A stretch of DNA of 6,661 nt, from the NCBI GenBank assembly GCA_030836325.1, contig JAURQC010000126.1:1-6661 (forward strand), written 5' to 3'. The DNA is from Candidatus Nanopelagicales bacterium. Its GTDB lineage: Bacteria > Actinomycetota > Actinomycetes > S36-B12. This document shows, in pieces, positions 6,466 to 6,661 of the stretch. Both the position numbers and the translations under genes were made by a program. The notes beneath the pieces are model-generated. The model was not told where the DNA came from, ran no database searches, and saw only the letters and a program-made list of their open reading frames with translations. Numbering within the stretch: the first letter of the stretch is position 1; each line of letters begins with the position of its first letter.

Positions 6466-6485
6466 GCGGGGTGCTAGCACCCCGC
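6466..6485. terminator. Perfect 20-bp palindrome, likely terminator or operator
   Basis: GCGGGGTGCTAGCACCCCGC reads the same on both strands. As RNA it would form an 8-bp, nearly all G-C stem with a CUAG loop. It lies 30 bases downstream of the polyprenyl synthase stop on the minus strand, a good place for that gene's terminator, and about 64 bases upstream of the delta-60 start codon. No U-tract follows, which is common for actinobacterial hairpin terminators. Because the symmetry is perfect with no spacer, an operator for a dimeric repressor controlling the delta-60 gene is an alternative. CAAG flanks the element on both sides as a direct repeat. Confidence 0.6.
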
Positions 6486-6515
6486 AAGACACCGACAAGA
6501 GATGCCCAAGGGAAA

Positions 6516-6661
6516 CTATCCCGTCCGATTCACCACGTAATCGCACAGCGCTTCCAGGGCGCACTTCGCATCTCCGGACGGGAGTGGCTCCAGGGTCCGA
6601 CGTGCATCGTCAGCCCAGCGCCGCGCTTCCTCGCGCGCCGAAGAAAGCGCCGGATGAGCAC
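6516..6661 (-). CDS. Polyprenyl diphosphate synthase, C-terminal 47 residues (partial)
   Basis: The window ends inside this gene; 47 complete codons and a TAG stop at 6518-6516 are visible, and the first full codon on the minus strand begins at 6659. The tail reads 'AHPALSSAREEARRWADDAR', then 'LEPLPSGDAKCALEALCDYVVNRTG'. This resembles the final helices of trans-isoprenyl diphosphate synthases: an A/R-rich helix, 'L-x-P-L-P-x-G-x-A-x-x-A-L', and a terminal 'Y-V-V-x-R'. Such enzymes condense isopentenyl diphosphate units to make the menaquinone side chain, and in actinobacteria the gene often lies next to the nuo cluster. The catalytic DDxxD motifs are outside the window, so chain length and exact name cannot be judged. 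The call rests on a short C-terminal match. Confidence 0.7.
   Translation of the reverse strand, partial: AHPALSSAREEARRWADDARRTLEPLPSGDAKCALEALCDYVVNRTG

Noticed and set aside
6403..6564. N-terminal extension of the delta-60 protein to 6564
   Set aside because: It would overlap the polyprenyl synthase stop and bury the signal peptide; the AGGAGG before 6402 marks the real start.

Overview
The window looks like chromosomal DNA of a high-GC Gram-positive bacterium (Actinomycetota). The coding sequence is GC-rich, the KorA is a fused gamma/alpha protein, and nuo, kor and polyprenyl synthetase genes lie close together, as is common in that phylum. I cannot name the genus. The window is fully occupied by genes, and no stretch over 300 bases lacks one. 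I saw no tRNA, rRNA, CRISPR array or transposase.

Left block (1-623, minus strand): the start of a nuoC-like gene, cut by the window edge, and a complete short nuoB-like gene upstream of it, joined by a 4-base GTGA overlap. These are subunits of the peripheral arm of a complex I-type (NADH dehydrogenase-like) enzyme. The NuoB keeps all four Fe-S cysteines but lacks a segment that is conserved in ordinary NuoB.

Centre (727-4606, plus strand): a divergently transcribed, tightly coupled operon. It holds korA and korB, the two subunits of a 2-oxoacid (probably 2-oxoglutarate):ferredoxin oxidoreductase, followed by a RarD/EamA-family membrane permease. korA/korB overlap by ATGA. korB and rarD appear to overlap by CTGA, which implies a rare CTG start for rarD.

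Right block (4639-6661, minus strand): a secreted delta-60-repeat (beta-propeller-like) protein with lower GC than its neighbours. Upstream of it is a 113-bp intergenic region rich in inverted and direct repeats, including a perfect 20-bp palindrome. The window ends in the C-terminus of a polyprenyl diphosphate synthase, the type of enzyme that makes the menaquinone side chain.

How the genes may work together (inference): KorAB would oxidise 2-oxoglutarate and reduce ferredoxin, a variant complex I could use that ferredoxin to reduce menaquinone, and the polyprenyl synthase would supply the menaquinone tail. The delta-60 protein does not fit this theme and may be a later insertion. The best candidate for something under-described is the variant nuo cluster facing korAB. 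The most concrete sequence oddity is the CTG start of rarD.
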